Part shown: piece after piece, positions 1 to 8,586 of the stretch
How positions within the stretch are numbered: position 1 is the first letter of the stretch
Layout of the letters: every line of letters begins with the position of its first letter
Assembly: GCA_903876735.1 (NCBI GenBank)
Contig: CAIRAW010000045.1
Span: 84,405 to 148,404 of the forward strand
Source: an uncultured beta proteobacterium
GTDB taxonomy: Bacteria; Pseudomonadota; Gammaproteobacteria; Burkholderiales; Burkholderiaceae_C
DNA length: 64,000 nucleotides
Reading direction: 5' to 3'
The notes under the pieces: model-generated
Seen by the model: the letters and a program-made list of their open reading frames with translations, nothing else
The model's database searches: none
Told to the model about the DNA's origin: nothing
Position numbers and translations under genes: made by a program

Positions 1-1
1 C

Positions 2-301
2 TGGGTGCCAAGTCGCATTACCGCAATCAGCTTTGCGGTAGTGGGCAGTTTTGAAGAAGCGATTGATGGCTGGCGCAATTACGAGCCACGTTTTGTGGGA
101 GATAACGATGGCATCGTGCTGGCAGCGACTGCTGGGGCCGTGAACATTCGTTTGCAGGGAGCAGACCGGCAAGGCGAAATATCTTCCGGGCAGGCCCCTG
201 AACTTGCCCATCTGGCGGTTGTGGTCGGTTTAGTCTGGCGAACCGTTGTTTTGTGGATGGTGTTGCTGGCACTGCTGACACTTGCACGCCTGCTGGGTTG
301 A
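2..301 (+). CDS. CobD/CbiB-family protein, C-terminal part (truncated by window start)
   Basis: Only the last 99 codons are present; the reading frame is open from base 2 and ends in TGA at 299-301. The fragment begins WVPSRITA and continues FAVVGSFEEAID, then DNDGIVLAATAGA, and ends in a hydrophobic helix rich in Leu and Val. This matches the C-terminal end of the CobD/CbiB (AmpE-like) membrane proteins, which in the cobalamin pathway make adenosylcobinamide; many Burkholderiales carry a related copy of less certain role. It converges with rsgA, with only five bases between the two stops. The 5' end lies outside the window, so length and function cannot be judged further. Confidence 0.72.
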   Translation, partial: WVPSRITAISFAVVGSFEEAIDGWRNYEPRFVGDNDGIVLAATAGAVNIRLQGADRQGEISSGQAPELAHLAVVVGLVWRTVVLWMVLLALLTLARLLG

Positions 302-306
302 AGCGG

Positions 307-1227
307 TCAGTACTTTTCTGCCTGAGTCAACTCAGCATACAGATCACAGTAGATTTTGTAGCGATTTTCACTGATGCCATCGGATTTGCCTTCAGTCTGA
401 ATCGCTGCGATAACACCGCAGCCGGGTTCATGTCGGTGGCTGCAGTTATAAAACCTGCAATATTGAACATGGGGTCTGAGATCTGGCATGTATGCGGCCA
501 ACTGAGCCGGATCAATGTGGTTCAGACCAAACTCCTGGAAGCCTGGTGAGTCAATCAAAGCGGTGGTCTTATCGCTGTCCACCCAGTACCAGGTCGTGCT
601 GGTTGTGGTGTGCTTTCCGGAATTCAGTGCGTGTGAGATCTCGTTGGTTTGCGCCAGTGCACCTGGCGCCAACAGGTTGATCAAGGTGCTTTTTCCTGCT
701 CCGGACGGTCCAAGCACCAAAGTGGTTTTGCCAGAGAGTAGTTTCAACAGTTCGCCGCGATCCACCTCGCTTGACTGTTTGAGGGACAGTGGCAGCACCC
801 CATAATGCATTTGTCGATAGGGGCGCAGCCATTCCCAGGCGCGCGCGAAGGGCTCAACCAGGTCGCTCTTGTTTAGCCCGATGATGGGTGTGATGTGCTC
901 TGCCTCTGCCGCAATCAAGGCGCGTGACAATTGACTGCTGGAGAATTCTGGCTGAGCAGCAATCAGGATCAAGATTTGGTCAAGATTGGCGGCAAAGGAC
1001 TTGGTTCGAATTTCGTCCTGGCGGTACAAGACATTTTTTCGTGCTTCTATTTTTTCAATCGTTCCTTCGTCGCGAGAAGCCTGCCAAAGAACCTGGTCTC
1101 CCACCAGTCCCTGACTTTTCTTGCCACGGGAGTGACAGATCAGGCGTTTGCCGTTTGACGCTTCCACCAGAAAATGACGACCATAGTTGGCGACAATCAG
1201 TCCGCGCTCGAGGGGGATTTTTTCCAT
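307..1227 (-). CDS. rsgA: ribosome small-subunit GTPase RsgA
   Basis: 306 residues. This is a circularly permuted GTPase that acts late in 30S subunit maturation. The G motifs appear in permuted order: NKSD at 119-122, then the P-loop GPSGAGKST at 173-181, then DSPG at 226-229. An N-terminal OB-fold-like segment precedes them. A C-terminal zinc-knuckle has Cys257, Cys262, His264 and Cys270 followed by a helix. ATG at 1227 is the natural start and the length is normal for the family. It lies 33 bases downstream of the M48 protease gene on the same strand, so co-transcription is likely, and is convergent with the cobD-like fragment. Confidence 0.95.
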   Translation of the reverse strand: MEKIPLERGLIVANYGRHFLVEASNGKRLICHSRGKKSQGLVGDQVLWQASRDEGTIEKIEARKNVLYRQDEIRTKSFAANLDQILILIAAQPEFSSSQLSRALIAAEAEHITPIIGLNKSDLVEPFARAWEWLRPYRQMHYGVLPLSLKQSSEVDRGELLKLLSGKTTLVLGPSGAGKSTLINLLAPGALAQTNEISHALNSGKHTTTSTTWYWVDSDKTTALIDSPGFQEFGLNHIDPAQLAAYMPDLRPHVQYCRFYNCSHRHEPGCGVIAAIQTEGKSDGISENRYKIYCDLYAELTQAEKY

Positions 1228-1260
1228 CAGTAAACCATCTTGAGACGAGTGCTCACAGGC

Positions 1261-2505
1261 TCAGGCCAGTAGGCGTGCCAGGCGCTCTGAAGCTGGCGGG
1301 TGCGATGCATAAAACTTCACATACAGAGGGTCCGGCGTCAGCGTTGCCGCGTTGTCCTTGTATAACTTGAGCAAGGCCGTCGCGAGGTGCGTGCCGCTGG
1401 TCTGGGCAACTGCGTAGGCATCCGCTTCAAACTCATGCTTACGCGAGAGTTGGGCAAAAAGTGGCCCGATGAAGAAACTGAAAACCGGAACGGCCAGCGT
1501 GAACAATAGCAAGGCAAGCGCGTCGTTTGGGGTGTTGAGGTTGGGTTGCACTCCTAACTCTGTGTAGAACCACGGCTGTGTGGCAAACCAACCCAGAAGA
1601 GCAAAACCGAGCAGGCTCAGCATGAACATTGAGGCAATGCGCTTGACGATGTGCTTGTGTTTGAAATGCCCCAGTTCGTGTGCCAATACCGCGTCAACTT
1701 CATCGGCTGTCAGGTTGGATAGCAAGGTGTCAAAAAAGACAACCCGTTTGGCCGCACCAAAGCCGGTGAAGTAAGCGTTGGCATGTGCGCTGCGCTTGCT
1801 GCCATCCATCACAAAAAGCCCTTTTGCAGCAAATCCGCAACGTTGCATCAGTGCAGTTACGCGGGTCTTGACAGTTTCATCGTCCAGCGCCGTAAATTTG
1901 TTAAACAGGGGTGCGATAAAAGTGGGATAAATCAGCAGCAGCAGCAGATTGAAGCCCATCCAGACAGTCCAGGCCCAGAGCCACCACAAACTGCCTGCTG
2001 TGGCCATCATCCACAGGATCAAGGCCGCAATCGGCAGGCCAATGGCGGCTCCAAGGGCGATTGACTTGAGCAAGTCCAGCGCCCAAAGCCTCGGTGTCAT
2101 TTTGTTGAAACCAAAGCGCTGCTCAATGACGAAGGTCTGGTAAAGGCTCAGTGGCAGGTCAATTAATCCGCTGATGACGACAAATCCAGCGAGCAGCGCT
2201 AGTTGCTCAACCATGCCACTACCCAACCAGCCAAGCAGCAACTGGTTGAGGGCTGAGAGACCTCCCAGCAATGTCCATACCAAAACAAGGGCTGAGCCAA
2301 GTGCGAACTCCAGCAATCCAAAACGTGTCTTCGCTATGGTGTAATCCGCCGCCTTTTGGTGAGCGGTCAAGGCGACGGTATGTGAAAAAGCCGTAGGTAC
2401 CTGGTTGCGGTGTTGCGCCACATGTCGAATCTGGCGGGAATTAAGCCAGAACTTCAACATCGCACCCGCCACCAGAGCCGCAACGAAAGTGAGTGTCAGC
2501 ATCAA
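1261..2505 (-). CDS. M48-family membrane metalloprotease (Ste24/CAAX protease-like)
   Basis: 414 residues. An integral membrane zinc protease related to Ste24/CAAX prenyl endopeptidase. The zinc motif HELGH is at 276-280, and the third ligand motif EFEAD is at 358-362. Several hydrophobic segments (about 1-20, 65-120, 145-200, 290-350) give the multi-pass topology of the family, and a C-terminal [12 protein letters not shown] motif is typical. Bacterial members are thought to help with membrane protein quality control, but substrates are generally unknown. It is divergent from orn, and 68 bases (2506-2573) separate them. rsgA follows downstream. Confidence 0.9.
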   Translation of the reverse strand: MMLTLTFVAALVAGAMLKFWLNSRQIRHVAQHRNQVPTAFSHTVALTAHQKAADYTIAKTRFGLLEFALGSALVLVWTLLGGLSALNQLLLGWLGSGMVEQLALLAGFVVISGLIDLPLSLYQTFVIEQRFGFNKMTPRLWALDLLKSIALGAAIGLPIAALILWMMATAGSLWWLWAWTVWMGFNLLLLLIYPTFIAPLFNKFTALDDETVKTRVTALMQRCGFAAKGLFVMDGSKRSAHANAYFTGFGAAKRVVFFDTLLSNLTADEVDAVLAHELGHFKHKHIVKRIASMFMLSLLGFALLGWFATQPWFYTELGVQPNLNTPNDALALLLFTLAVPVFSFFIGPLFAQLSRKHEFEADAYAVAQTSGTHLATALLKLYKDNAATLTPDPLYVKFYASHPPASERLARLLA

Positions 2506-2574
2506 TGGCGGTCAAATAGAGGAAACATATTGAACATTGCGCCCGAGTTTAGGGCATCAGCGACAATTCCCTTC

Positions 2575-3162
2575 ATGAATGCACCGAACACCCTTCCGAT
2601 GGCCCCTGGGCTTGTCAAATCCAGTCAAAATTTGGTTTGGCTCGATTGTGAGATGACAGGACTTGCGCCCGAAACTGATCGAATCATCGAAATCGCGGTC
2701 ATCGTAACGGGCCCCATGCTTGAACATCGCACCGAAGGTCCGGTCCTGGTCATTCATCAAAGCGATGAGCAACTTGACATGATGGATGCCTGGAACAAAG
2801 GTACGCACGGCAAGTCTGGTTTGATTGACAAAGTAAAGGTATCGACTTTGGTTGAGCCAGAAGCAGAAACCCGTTTGATTGATTTCTTGAGTCAATATGT
2901 ACCGAAGAATGCTTCCCCCATGTGTGGCAACAGCATTGGTCAGGATCGGCGCTTTCTGGCCAAATACATGCCGAAACTGGAGGCGTTTTTTCACTATCGC
3001 AATCTGGATGTGAGCACGCTCAAGGAGTTATCCAAGCGCTGGCGCCCAGATGTCTACAGTGCGTTCAAAAAGCAGCAGCGCCATACCGCGCTGGCTGATG
3101 TGCATGAGTCAATTGATGAACTTGAGCACTACCGTACACACTTCCTGAAACTTGGTGATTAG
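2575..3162 (+). CDS. orn: oligoribonuclease
   Basis: 195 residues from ATG 2575; the open frame extends further upstream but that part is unlike the family. A second ATG at 2599 would give 187 residues, closer to the usual ~180, and neither has a clear Shine-Dalgarno. Orn is a DEDDh 3'-5' exonuclease that degrades di- and short oligoribonucleotides, including pGpG from c-di-GMP turnover. Visible motifs are WLDCEMTGL (Asp24, Glu26), [11 protein letters not shown] and [14 protein letters not shown] near the C-terminus. It stands alone, divergent from the M48 protease gene. Confidence 0.95.
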   Translation: MNAPNTLPMAPGLVKSSQNLVWLDCEMTGLAPETDRIIEIAVIVTGPMLEHRTEGPVLVIHQSDEQLDMMDAWNKGTHGKSGLIDKVKVSTLVEPEAETRLIDFLSQYVPKNASPMCGNSIGQDRRFLAKYMPKLEAFFHYRNLDVSTLKELSKRWRPDVYSAFKKQQRHTALADVHESIDELEHYRTHFLKLGD

Positions 3163-3390
3163 GTAGAAACCCGGATTCGTGCCATAATCGCAGGCTGCGC
3201 TGCAAACAGCAGTGCATATTTTGTACATCTCCCTTCATTCACAGGGTCCAAAGCAAATTTGCAATAGCGAATTGGCAGAAAAGGGCCCCCAGCGCTGATT
3301 GAACTCAATTTGAGTCAGAGCAGGTTCCGTTTGATGGTTGATGTTTTTTAACCATTAACGGAGCAACCGCACACCTTGCGGAGCTCGCGT
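3163..3390 (+). promoter_or_regulatory. long leader/intergenic region upstream of the DEAD-box helicase gene
   Basis: 228 bases between orn and the helicase start with no ORF. Two small dyads are visible: ACTCAA/TTGAGT at 3303-3315 around a single T, and ATGGTT/AACCAT at 3334-3339 and 3350-3355. Neither is followed by a clear terminator run. GGAG at 3380-3383 lies seven bases before the GTG at 3391. A long leader would suit a cold-inducible helicase mRNA, but that is inference. Confidence 0.35.
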
Positions 3391-5232
3391 GTGAGTAAAT
3401 TCATGACTGACGCTATTCAAGCGACGGGCGATATTTCGCTTGTCGAAAATCTTTCCAACAATGCTTTCGAGGCGACGCAGGACCTCGGTCACGTGCTTGA
3501 CGTGGTCGAAGAAGCCCCCAATGGCTTTTTGGCTTTTGGGCTGGCCCCGGAACTGTTGACCGCCGTAAAAGACCTCGGCTTTACGCAACCGACCACGGTT
3601 CAGCTGAAAACCATTCCGTTGGCAATGCAGGGTGGCACGGGAACGGGCGAGTCCGCGCGGTTTATCGACTTGATGGTTTCGAGTCAGACCGGTAGCGGAA
3701 AGACCGCTGCATTTTTGTTGCCCGTCTTGCACACCTTGTTGACCCAACAGGCGCAGGCCGAGGCGAAAGAGCGCGCCGATTTTGACCGTGCTGTGGCTGA
3801 GGCCGCAGCCAAAGGCGAAGCGCCCCCCAAACGCGCCAAGCGCAAAGACCCCACCAACCCACGCAACTTTGCACCCACGGCGCCTGGCGCCCTGATTGTT
3901 TGCCCGACGCGTGAACTGGCGCAGCAGGTTGCACACGATGCCATTGATCTGGTGCAACATTGCCGTGGTCTGCGCATTGCCAACATTGTTGGTGGCATGC
4001 CATACCAATTGCAGATCGCCAAGCTGCAAAACGCAAACCTTGTTGTGGCCACACCGGGTCGTTTGCTTGATCTGCAACGTTCCATGCAAATCAAACTTGA
4101 TCAGGTGCAGTTTCTGGTTGTCGACGAAGCCGACCGCATGCTGGATCTTGGGTTCTCCGATGACCTGGCTGAAATCAACCAGCTGACCATCGGACGCAAG
4201 CAGACCATGATGTTCAGCGCCACTTTTGCGGCGCGGATCCAGCAGCTTGCTGCGCGCGTGATGCGCGAACCGCAGCGCTTGCAGATCGATTCGCCACAGG
4301 AGAAGCACGCGAATATTCAGCAAAAGCTTTTCTGGGCTGACAATGCGCAACACAAACGCAAGTTGCTGGACCACTGGCTGCGCGACAGCAGCATCAATCA
4401 GGCAATCGTTTTCGCCAGTACTCAGATTGAGTGCGATGGCCTGGCCAATGACTTACAGCAAGAAGGCTTTTCGGCCGTGGCGTTGCACGGTGCTTTGAGC
4501 CAGGGGCTGCGTAACCGCCGTTTGATGGCCTTGCGTCAAGGGCAAGTGCAAATTTTGGTGGCAACCGACGTGGCGGCACGCGGTATTGATGTGCCGACTG
4601 TTACGCACGTGTTTAATTTCGGATTGCCGATGAAGGCCGAAGACTACACACACCGCATTGGGCGCACGGGCCGCGCTGGGCGCGACGGTCTTGCCATTAC
4701 ATTTGCGGAGTTCCGTGATCGTCGCAAGATTATGGATATCGAGTTTCACAGCCACCAACAATTCAAGGCCGAAACGATCCCTGGTATGGAGCCGCAACAG
4801 CGTTTCCCCGACTCGCGTCCCAATTCAAATTTTGGTGGACGTGACGGTCGTATGGGTGGCGGGGGTCAGCCGTCTCGTGATCGTGGTTTTGGCGGTGCTG
4901 GTCGTACCGGTGGTTTCGGGGCCAACCGGGGCGGTTTTGCTGATAGAAACACTGGCGGTAACCGTGATTCAGGGCCGGGCAATTACCAAAACAGTCGTGA
5001 AGGCGGATTTGCTTCGCGTGACGACCGCAATGGTGGTGCAAGGGAAGGGTTCAGTTACGAACGCAAGGGTGGTTTTAATGACCGCTTTGCCAGCGCGCAT
5101 AACGATGGTGGGGCACCCCGAGCTGCCTTTGGTGCGCGCAAGCCGACGTTCGGTGTGCCGATGGGCGCTAAGCCGGGCAACGGTGGCAAGGTTTTTGTGC
5201 CGCGCGATGCCAAGAAGCGTCCGGCGCGTTGA
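3391..5232 (+). CDS. DEAD-box ATP-dependent RNA helicase (RhlE-like) with Gly/Arg-rich tail
   Basis: 613 residues from GTG 3391, chosen because GGAG sits seven bases upstream; ATG 3403 and TTG 3376 are alternatives. The helicase motifs are complete: Q motif around GFTQPTTVQ, motif I SQTGSGKT (98-105), PTRELAQQ, TPGR, DEAD (245-248), SAT (276-278), ATDVAARGID and HRIGRTGR (from 421). An Ala/Lys-rich insertion of about 45 residues lies between motif I and PTREL, as often seen in Burkholderiales homologues. From about residue 480 the protein is a low-complexity Gly/Arg/Asn/Asp tail of some 130 residues, likely an RNA-binding or condensate-forming segment. Roles in ribosome assembly or RNA decay are inferred from the family. 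Confidence 0.92.
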   Translation: MSKFMTDAIQATGDISLVENLSNNAFEATQDLGHVLDVVEEAPNGFLAFGLAPELLTAVKDLGFTQPTTVQLKTIPLAMQGGTGTGESARFIDLMVSSQTGSGKTAAFLLPVLHTLLTQQAQAEAKERADFDRAVAEAAAKGEAPPKRAKRKDPTNPRNFAPTAPGALIVCPTRELAQQVAHDAIDLVQHCRGLRIANIVGGMPYQLQIAKLQNANLVVATPGRLLDLQRSMQIKLDQVQFLVVDEADRMLDLGFSDDLAEINQLTIGRKQTMMFSATFAARIQQLAARVMREPQRLQIDSPQEKHANIQQKLFWADNAQHKRKLLDHWLRDSSINQAIVFASTQIECDGLANDLQQEGFSAVALHGALSQGLRNRRLMALRQGQVQILVATDVAARGIDVPTVTHVFNFGLPMKAEDYTHRIGRTGRAGRDGLAITFAEFRDRRKIMDIEFHSHQQFKAETIPGMEPQQRFPDSRPNSNFGGRDGRMGGGGQPSRDRGFGGAGRTGGFGANRGGFADRNTGGNRDSGPGNYQNSREGGFASRDDRNGGAREGFSYERKGGFNDRFASAHNDGGAPRAAFGARKPTFGVPMGAKPGNGGKVFVPRDAKKRPAR

Positions 5233-5240
5233 TGAAGGCT

Positions 5241-5268
5241 ATAAGGCACCAAAATATTGCCTTATAAT
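5241..5268 (+). promoter_or_regulatory. inverted repeat overlapping a consensus -10 box, upstream of the small lipoprotein gene
   Basis: ATAAGGC (5241-5247) and GCCTTAT (5259-5265) form a perfect 7-bp inverted repeat with an 11-base spacer. Its right arm runs into TATAAT at 5263-5268, a perfect sigma-70 -10 hexamer. No good -35 is at the usual distance. The arrangement suggests a promoter with an operator over it, or a 3' hairpin of the helicase mRNA; no T-run follows. Confidence 0.45.
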
Positions 5269-5330
5269 TCAAGGCTAAGCACGGAGATCTCGAGTCATCT
5301 TTGCTTGGTCGTTGCAGTCTTTCTGCTCTG

Positions 5331-5356
5331 ACAATTTCCGGAAATTGTTTTTTTTT
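5331..5356 (+). terminator. palindrome plus T-tract in the leader of the small lipoprotein gene
   Basis: An 18-base perfect palindrome (5331-5348, core TTTCCGGAAA) is followed by an unbroken run of nine T (5348-5356). As RNA it would form a 7-bp stem with a CCGG loop plus a U-tract, the layout of an intrinsic terminator though with an AT-rich stem. It ends 22 bases before the ATG at 5379 and so could act as a leader attenuator or end helicase transcription. Confidence 0.5.
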
Positions 5357-5378
5357 AACTCACTAGGTAATTTTTCAA

Positions 5379-5609
5379 ATGAAAAAATCGCTCATCTTGG
5401 CCGCAGTTATTGCCGCCGCCGCTCTGGTTGCTTGTGGTAAGAAAGAGGAAGCTCCTGCTCCTGCACCGACTCCTGCACCCGCAGCAGCTCCCGCACCTGC
5501 AGCAGCTCCCGCACCTGAAGCTGCTGCTTCCGGTGCTTCGGCTCCCGCCGCCGCTGCTCCCGCCGCTGCCGCTCCTGAAGCAGCAGCCAGCGCCGCCGTT
5601 AAGAAGTAA
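5379..5609 (+). CDS. small Ala/Pro-rich lipoprotein
   Basis: 76 residues. MKKSLILAAVIAAAALVAC is a lipoprotein signal with lipobox LVAC, lipidated Cys19. The mature part starts GKKEE and is otherwise almost only Ala and Pro with a few Glu and Ser, ending in VKK, so it is probably an extended, unfolded envelope peptide. Start ATG 5379 has AGG eleven bases upstream. It is monocistronic: an attenuator-like hairpin precedes it and a strong terminator follows. Function is unknown; similar small lipoproteins are common in Burkholderiales. Confidence 0.8.
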   Translation: MKKSLILAAVIAAAALVACGKKEEAPAPAPTPAPAAAPAPAAAPAPEAAASGASAPAAAAPAAAAPEAAASAAVKK

Positions 5610-5640
5610 GACGCTTACTTTTCAACTGCGTTGAAGAAAA

Positions 5641-5666
5641 AAGCCACCGTCAGGTGGCTTTTTTTT
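5641..5666 (+). terminator. intrinsic terminator after the small lipoprotein gene
   Basis: AAGCCACC (5641-5648), loop GTCA, GGTGGCTT (5653-5660), then T to 5666. The stem is perfect over 8 bp and the preceding A-run makes it potentially bidirectional, which would also serve transcription arriving from bamC. Confidence 0.9.
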
Positions 5667-5788
5667 CGAGTTCTCCTGGCAAAAGGGCATGCTGCTGGAC
5701 GTTCACTCACCCCTGTCGGTTAGCGTGGCCGACTATCGCCTAAGATGCTGCACTACTGTGCGAGCCAAGCGCCTTTTCCACCGATCAA

Positions 5789-6868
5789 TTACCGAAGGTC
5801 ATCTGCAATGACTTTCAGAATGCGCTGCGCATTGGCCGAGGTTTCCGGCTTTCCGCTGGCATCCAATACCGACACGGTGGTCGTTCCACCTTGGGAGACC
5901 AGTGCAATTCGGTATTTCAGTGGCGTGGCATTTGCCTTGGATGGGCCGAACAGAGACGCCAGGAACCCGGTTTCTGCCTTGTCAGAACCGGGTTCGACAT
6001 AGCGGACAAAATAAATACCCTGGCTGCGGTCCCGATCTTCAACAGTGAAGCTGGTGCGATCCAGCGATAAACCAACTCGTCGCCAAGCTCGGTCTAAACC
6101 CTCATCGATTTGAACCGTTTGTTGTCCGTTGACAACAGCCATGCGCGAAGTATTCTTGCCAGTTCCTGCAGCAATCAGGGTCTTTGACTGTTCCTGTGGC
6201 ACGCCCAGCCTGACCATCAGCCGGCCTAAAAACTCGGTTTCAAGTTCAGGATCGGCAGCACGCGGTTGCCACACCGTTGAGTTCTTGTCCGTGTTGCTGT
6301 AAACCTCGATCATGCCGCGATGGCTGATAAAAACGTCGGTGCCGCCGTCAGCATTGCGTTCCAGACGGGTGCGGAATTTGTCGCGTTCTCCGGTCGAGTA
6401 CAGAGAATCCAGCACTTTCCCCAAGGCATTGCGAATAAAGTCCTGCGGCAATTTGGCCCGGTTTTCAGCCCAGTCTGTTTCCATAATTCCCAGGTTGGAC
6501 TGTTCCAGGGTCAGCAGAAAGCCACTTTCTTGCCAAAAATCACGCACAGGTCCCCACAGCTTGTCCGCTGGTCGATTGACCACAAGCCAGCGTTGATTGC
6601 CGGCGCGCTCGATGCGAACATCGCCTGCCGAGTTGAGCGCGGTGGGTGCAGACGGGCCTGCCTTGCCAATTTGGAAGCTCGACGCGGTAACCGGCGTTCC
6701 AGGAACTGAATAGCGGCTATTGCCCGACAGTTGGGTCAAATCGGGTGGTACATCAAGTGATGGGCCTTTGCCAGCACTTTTGTAATTGACTTTGTCGTTA
6801 TCAAGAACCGTGCATGCTGCCAGGGTCAATGAAAGGCTCAGCAATGCGAGTTTGGAAAATTGATTCAC
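5789..6868 (-). CDS. bamC: outer-membrane assembly lipoprotein BamC
   Basis: 359 residues from GTG 6868, which has GGGGA a suitable distance upstream; TTG at 6883 would add five residues. BamC is a lipoprotein of the BAM complex that inserts beta-barrel proteins into the outer membrane. The signal ends in the lipobox LAAC and is followed by the N-terminal unstructured segment with YKSA and VPPDLTQL, the part of E. coli BamC that binds BamD. Two helix-grip domains follow (about 90-200 and 225-355). It sits 44 bases downstream of dapA, the same pairing as dapA-bamC in enterobacteria, so the two form an operon. Confidence 0.9.
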   Translation of the reverse strand: MNQFSKLALLSLSLTLAACTVLDNDKVNYKSAGKGPSLDVPPDLTQLSGNSRYSVPGTPVTASSFQIGKAGPSAPTALNSAGDVRIERAGNQRWLVVNRPADKLWGPVRDFWQESGFLLTLEQSNLGIMETDWAENRAKLPQDFIRNALGKVLDSLYSTGERDKFRTRLERNADGGTDVFISHRGMIEVYSNTDKNSTVWQPRAADPELETEFLGRLMVRLGVPQEQSKTLIAAGTGKNTSRMAVVNGQQTVQIDEGLDRAWRRVGLSLDRTSFTVEDRDRSQGIYFVRYVEPGSDKAETGFLASLFGPSKANATPLKYRIALVSQGGTTTVSVLDASGKPETSANAQRILKVIADDLR

Positions 6869-6912
6869 AGAAAGTGTCCCCAAGGGTAATGAGTAAGGTC
6901 AGCCTGAACTTG

Positions 6913-7806
6913 TCAGAGCAGACCGGTTGCGCGCAAAGCGCCTTCAAGCACCGCTTCGTTGGCCTGGGTCAAGGGCGTCATGGGCAATCGCATGCTTGGG
7001 CCGCACAGCTTCATCCGTGCCATCGCCCATTTCAAGGGGATAGGATTGGCTTCCACAAACAGGTTCTTGTGCAGCGGTAGCAACTTGAATTGAATTTTCA
7101 TCGCCTGCTTTGTGTCGCCCGCCATGGCGGCTACGCACAATTCGTGCATCAGGCGCGGGGCGAGATTGGCCGATACGCTGACGTTGCCGTGGCCACCGCA
7201 TAACATCAGAGCCACCGCGGTTGGGTCATCGCCCGAGTAGATGGAAAATCCTTGTGGCGCTTCCCTGATCAGCCACTGCGCGCGTTCAATATTGCCGGTA
7301 GCCTCCTTGATGCCAACGATGCCCGGTACCTGAGCCAGACGCATCACGGTGTCATGGGCCATGTCGGCGACGCTGCGACCGGGCACGTTGTAAAGAACCA
7401 TTGGCAGATCAACCGCCTCAGCAATCGCCTTGAAGTGCAGGTATTGGCCTTCCTGGGTAGGCTTGTTGTAGTAGGGCACGACCTGCAATTGGCAGTCTGC
7501 ACCGACTGCCTTGGCAAATCTGGCCAGTTCAATCGCCTCTGAGGTGGAGTTTGCGCCGCACCCTGCCATGATGGGTACACGCCCTTTGGCCTGCTCCACC
7601 GACACGCGGATGATTTCGCAGTGCTCGGCTACGGTGACGGTCGGCGACTCGCCGGTTGTGCCAACAACGCCGATGCAGTCGGTGCCTTCTGCGACGTGCC
7701 AGTCGATCAGTTTGCGCAGCGTCGGATAGTCCACGCTACCATCTTGTTGCATGGGTGTTGCAAGGGCCACGATGCTGCCCCTGATTTGGCGGTTTGATGA
7801 AGTCAT
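6913..7806 (-). CDS. dapA: 4-hydroxy-tetrahydrodipicolinate synthase
   Basis: 297 residues from ATG 7806 (the frame stays open a little further upstream). DapA condenses pyruvate with aspartate semialdehyde, the first committed step to lysine and diaminopimelate. The TIM-barrel signature residues are clear: GTTGES at 49-54, Tyr139 in LYNVPGRS, and the Schiff-base Lys167 in [11 protein letters not shown]. Length is normal. It is the first gene of a dapA-bamC operon; the SAM methyltransferase gene ends 30 bases upstream on the same strand. Confidence 0.97.
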   Translation of the reverse strand: MTSSNRQIRGSIVALATPMQQDGSVDYPTLRKLIDWHVAEGTDCIGVVGTTGESPTVTVAEHCEIIRVSVEQAKGRVPIMAGCGANSTSEAIELARFAKAVGADCQLQVVPYYNKPTQEGQYLHFKAIAEAVDLPMVLYNVPGRSVADMAHDTVMRLAQVPGIVGIKEATGNIERAQWLIREAPQGFSIYSGDDPTAVALMLCGGHGNVSVSANLAPRLMHELCVAAMAGDTKQAMKIQFKLLPLHKNLFVEANPIPLKWAMARMKLCGPSMRLPMTPLTQANEAVLEGALRATGLL

Positions 7807-7836
7807 ATCCCAGCGATTATGAAGCAAAAGGACATT

Positions 7837-8445
7837 TTAGCGAGAGTGCAAGGTGTCCAGAGCATGGCGTCTGGGTGTCCGCGCGCTGTCCAGTTCGGCA
7901 TCCAGCTTTGCCGCGACGATACGCTGGACGAACCGGGGCGGATTTTCAAGAAACCCCTCTTCAAATGCGATGATGCGCAACCCACTGAAAGCCAACAGCA
8001 ATTCAGCCGGTCTCAGGAGGAAATCTGACCTTGCGGGTTTCCCCACGGTTTCATTTCCTTGGGAAAAAGTCTCGTAGATCAGTATGCCGCCTGAAGCCAG
8101 ACTTTTAACGATGATTGGGAAAAGTGGCCGCCACAAATAATTGGCCACAACAACAGTGTCGAACCGGCGTACTTGGCCATTGGTTTGCAGGGGCCATGGA
8201 TCGTTTTCGATATCCGCCAGAACGGCGGTGCCGAATTTGTTCGCTGCCTCAATCGCTTCGACAGATCGATCGACGCCCGTGACCACATGTCCTTTCTCGG
8301 CGAACCACTTCATGTGGCGTCCATGGCCACACGCGATGTCGAGTACCGTTGCACCACGTGGCAACAGATGCGTCCAGCGCTTGATCCAACCCGAGGCTGG
8401 CCCGGTGGCCTGATAGGGGAGTGCTGTTGGCGATTCGCTCGTCAT
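7837..8445 (-). CDS. class I SAM-dependent methyltransferase
   Basis: 202 residues from ATG 8445 (MTSESPTALPYQ); the upstream open frame is not part of the protein. Motif I is VLDIACGHGRH, followed by GVDRS (acidic ribose ligand) and a motif near DTVVVANYLWRPL. The C-terminal half includes RSDFLLRPAELL and EEGF. It resembles the TehB/YitW-like small methyltransferases; the substrate cannot be told. It is the third gene after the MFS transporter and the 41-residue membrane protein, with 11 bases between the latter and its start. Confidence 0.85.
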   Translation of the reverse strand: MTSESPTALPYQATGPASGWIKRWTHLLPRGATVLDIACGHGRHMKWFAEKGHVVTGVDRSVEAIEAANKFGTAVLADIENDPWPLQTNGQVRRFDTVVVANYLWRPLFPIIVKSLASGGILIYETFSQGNETVGKPARSDFLLRPAELLLAFSGLRIIAFEEGFLENPPRFVQRIVAAKLDAELDSARTPRRHALDTLHSR

Positions 8446-8456
8446 GCGGGGTGAGC

Positions 8457-8582
8457 CTAAAAGCAGGCCCAGATCTGATTGGCCAGAGTGACCAGAAAAT
8501 CCGGACGTGTGTAGAGCCAAAAAACGGCCAAGAGCACGCAAAACGCCGCAATATAAAGGCCGATTTTTTGTCCCTGCTTCAC
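8457..8582 (-). CDS. 41-residue single-pass membrane protein
   Basis: A short frame starts with GTG at 8582, five bases after the stop of the MFS gene, and ends with TAG at 8457. The translation starts MKQGQKIGLYIAAFCVLLAV and continues FWLYTRPDFLVTLANQIWACF. Residues 8-24 form one hydrophobic helix after a positively charged N-terminus, so the topology is probably N-in. A Shine-Dalgarno-like AGGGAG lies within the end of the MFS gene, suggesting translational coupling. The tight packing between two same-strand genes and the membrane-protein composition support it as a real gene. No function can be named. Confidence 0.65.
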   Translation of the reverse strand: MKQGQKIGLYIAAFCVLLAVFWLYTRPDFLVTLANQIWACF

Positions 8583-8586
8583 GTTC

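Noticed and set aside
3355..4374. 339-codon minus-strand frame
   Set aside because: Antisense to the DEAD-box helicase core.
5410..5634. Leu/Pro-rich 74-codon frame overlapping the small lipoprotein
   Set aside because: Out-of-frame reading of the Ala/Pro codon repeat; the lipoprotein frame has a proper signal, lipobox and ribosome site.
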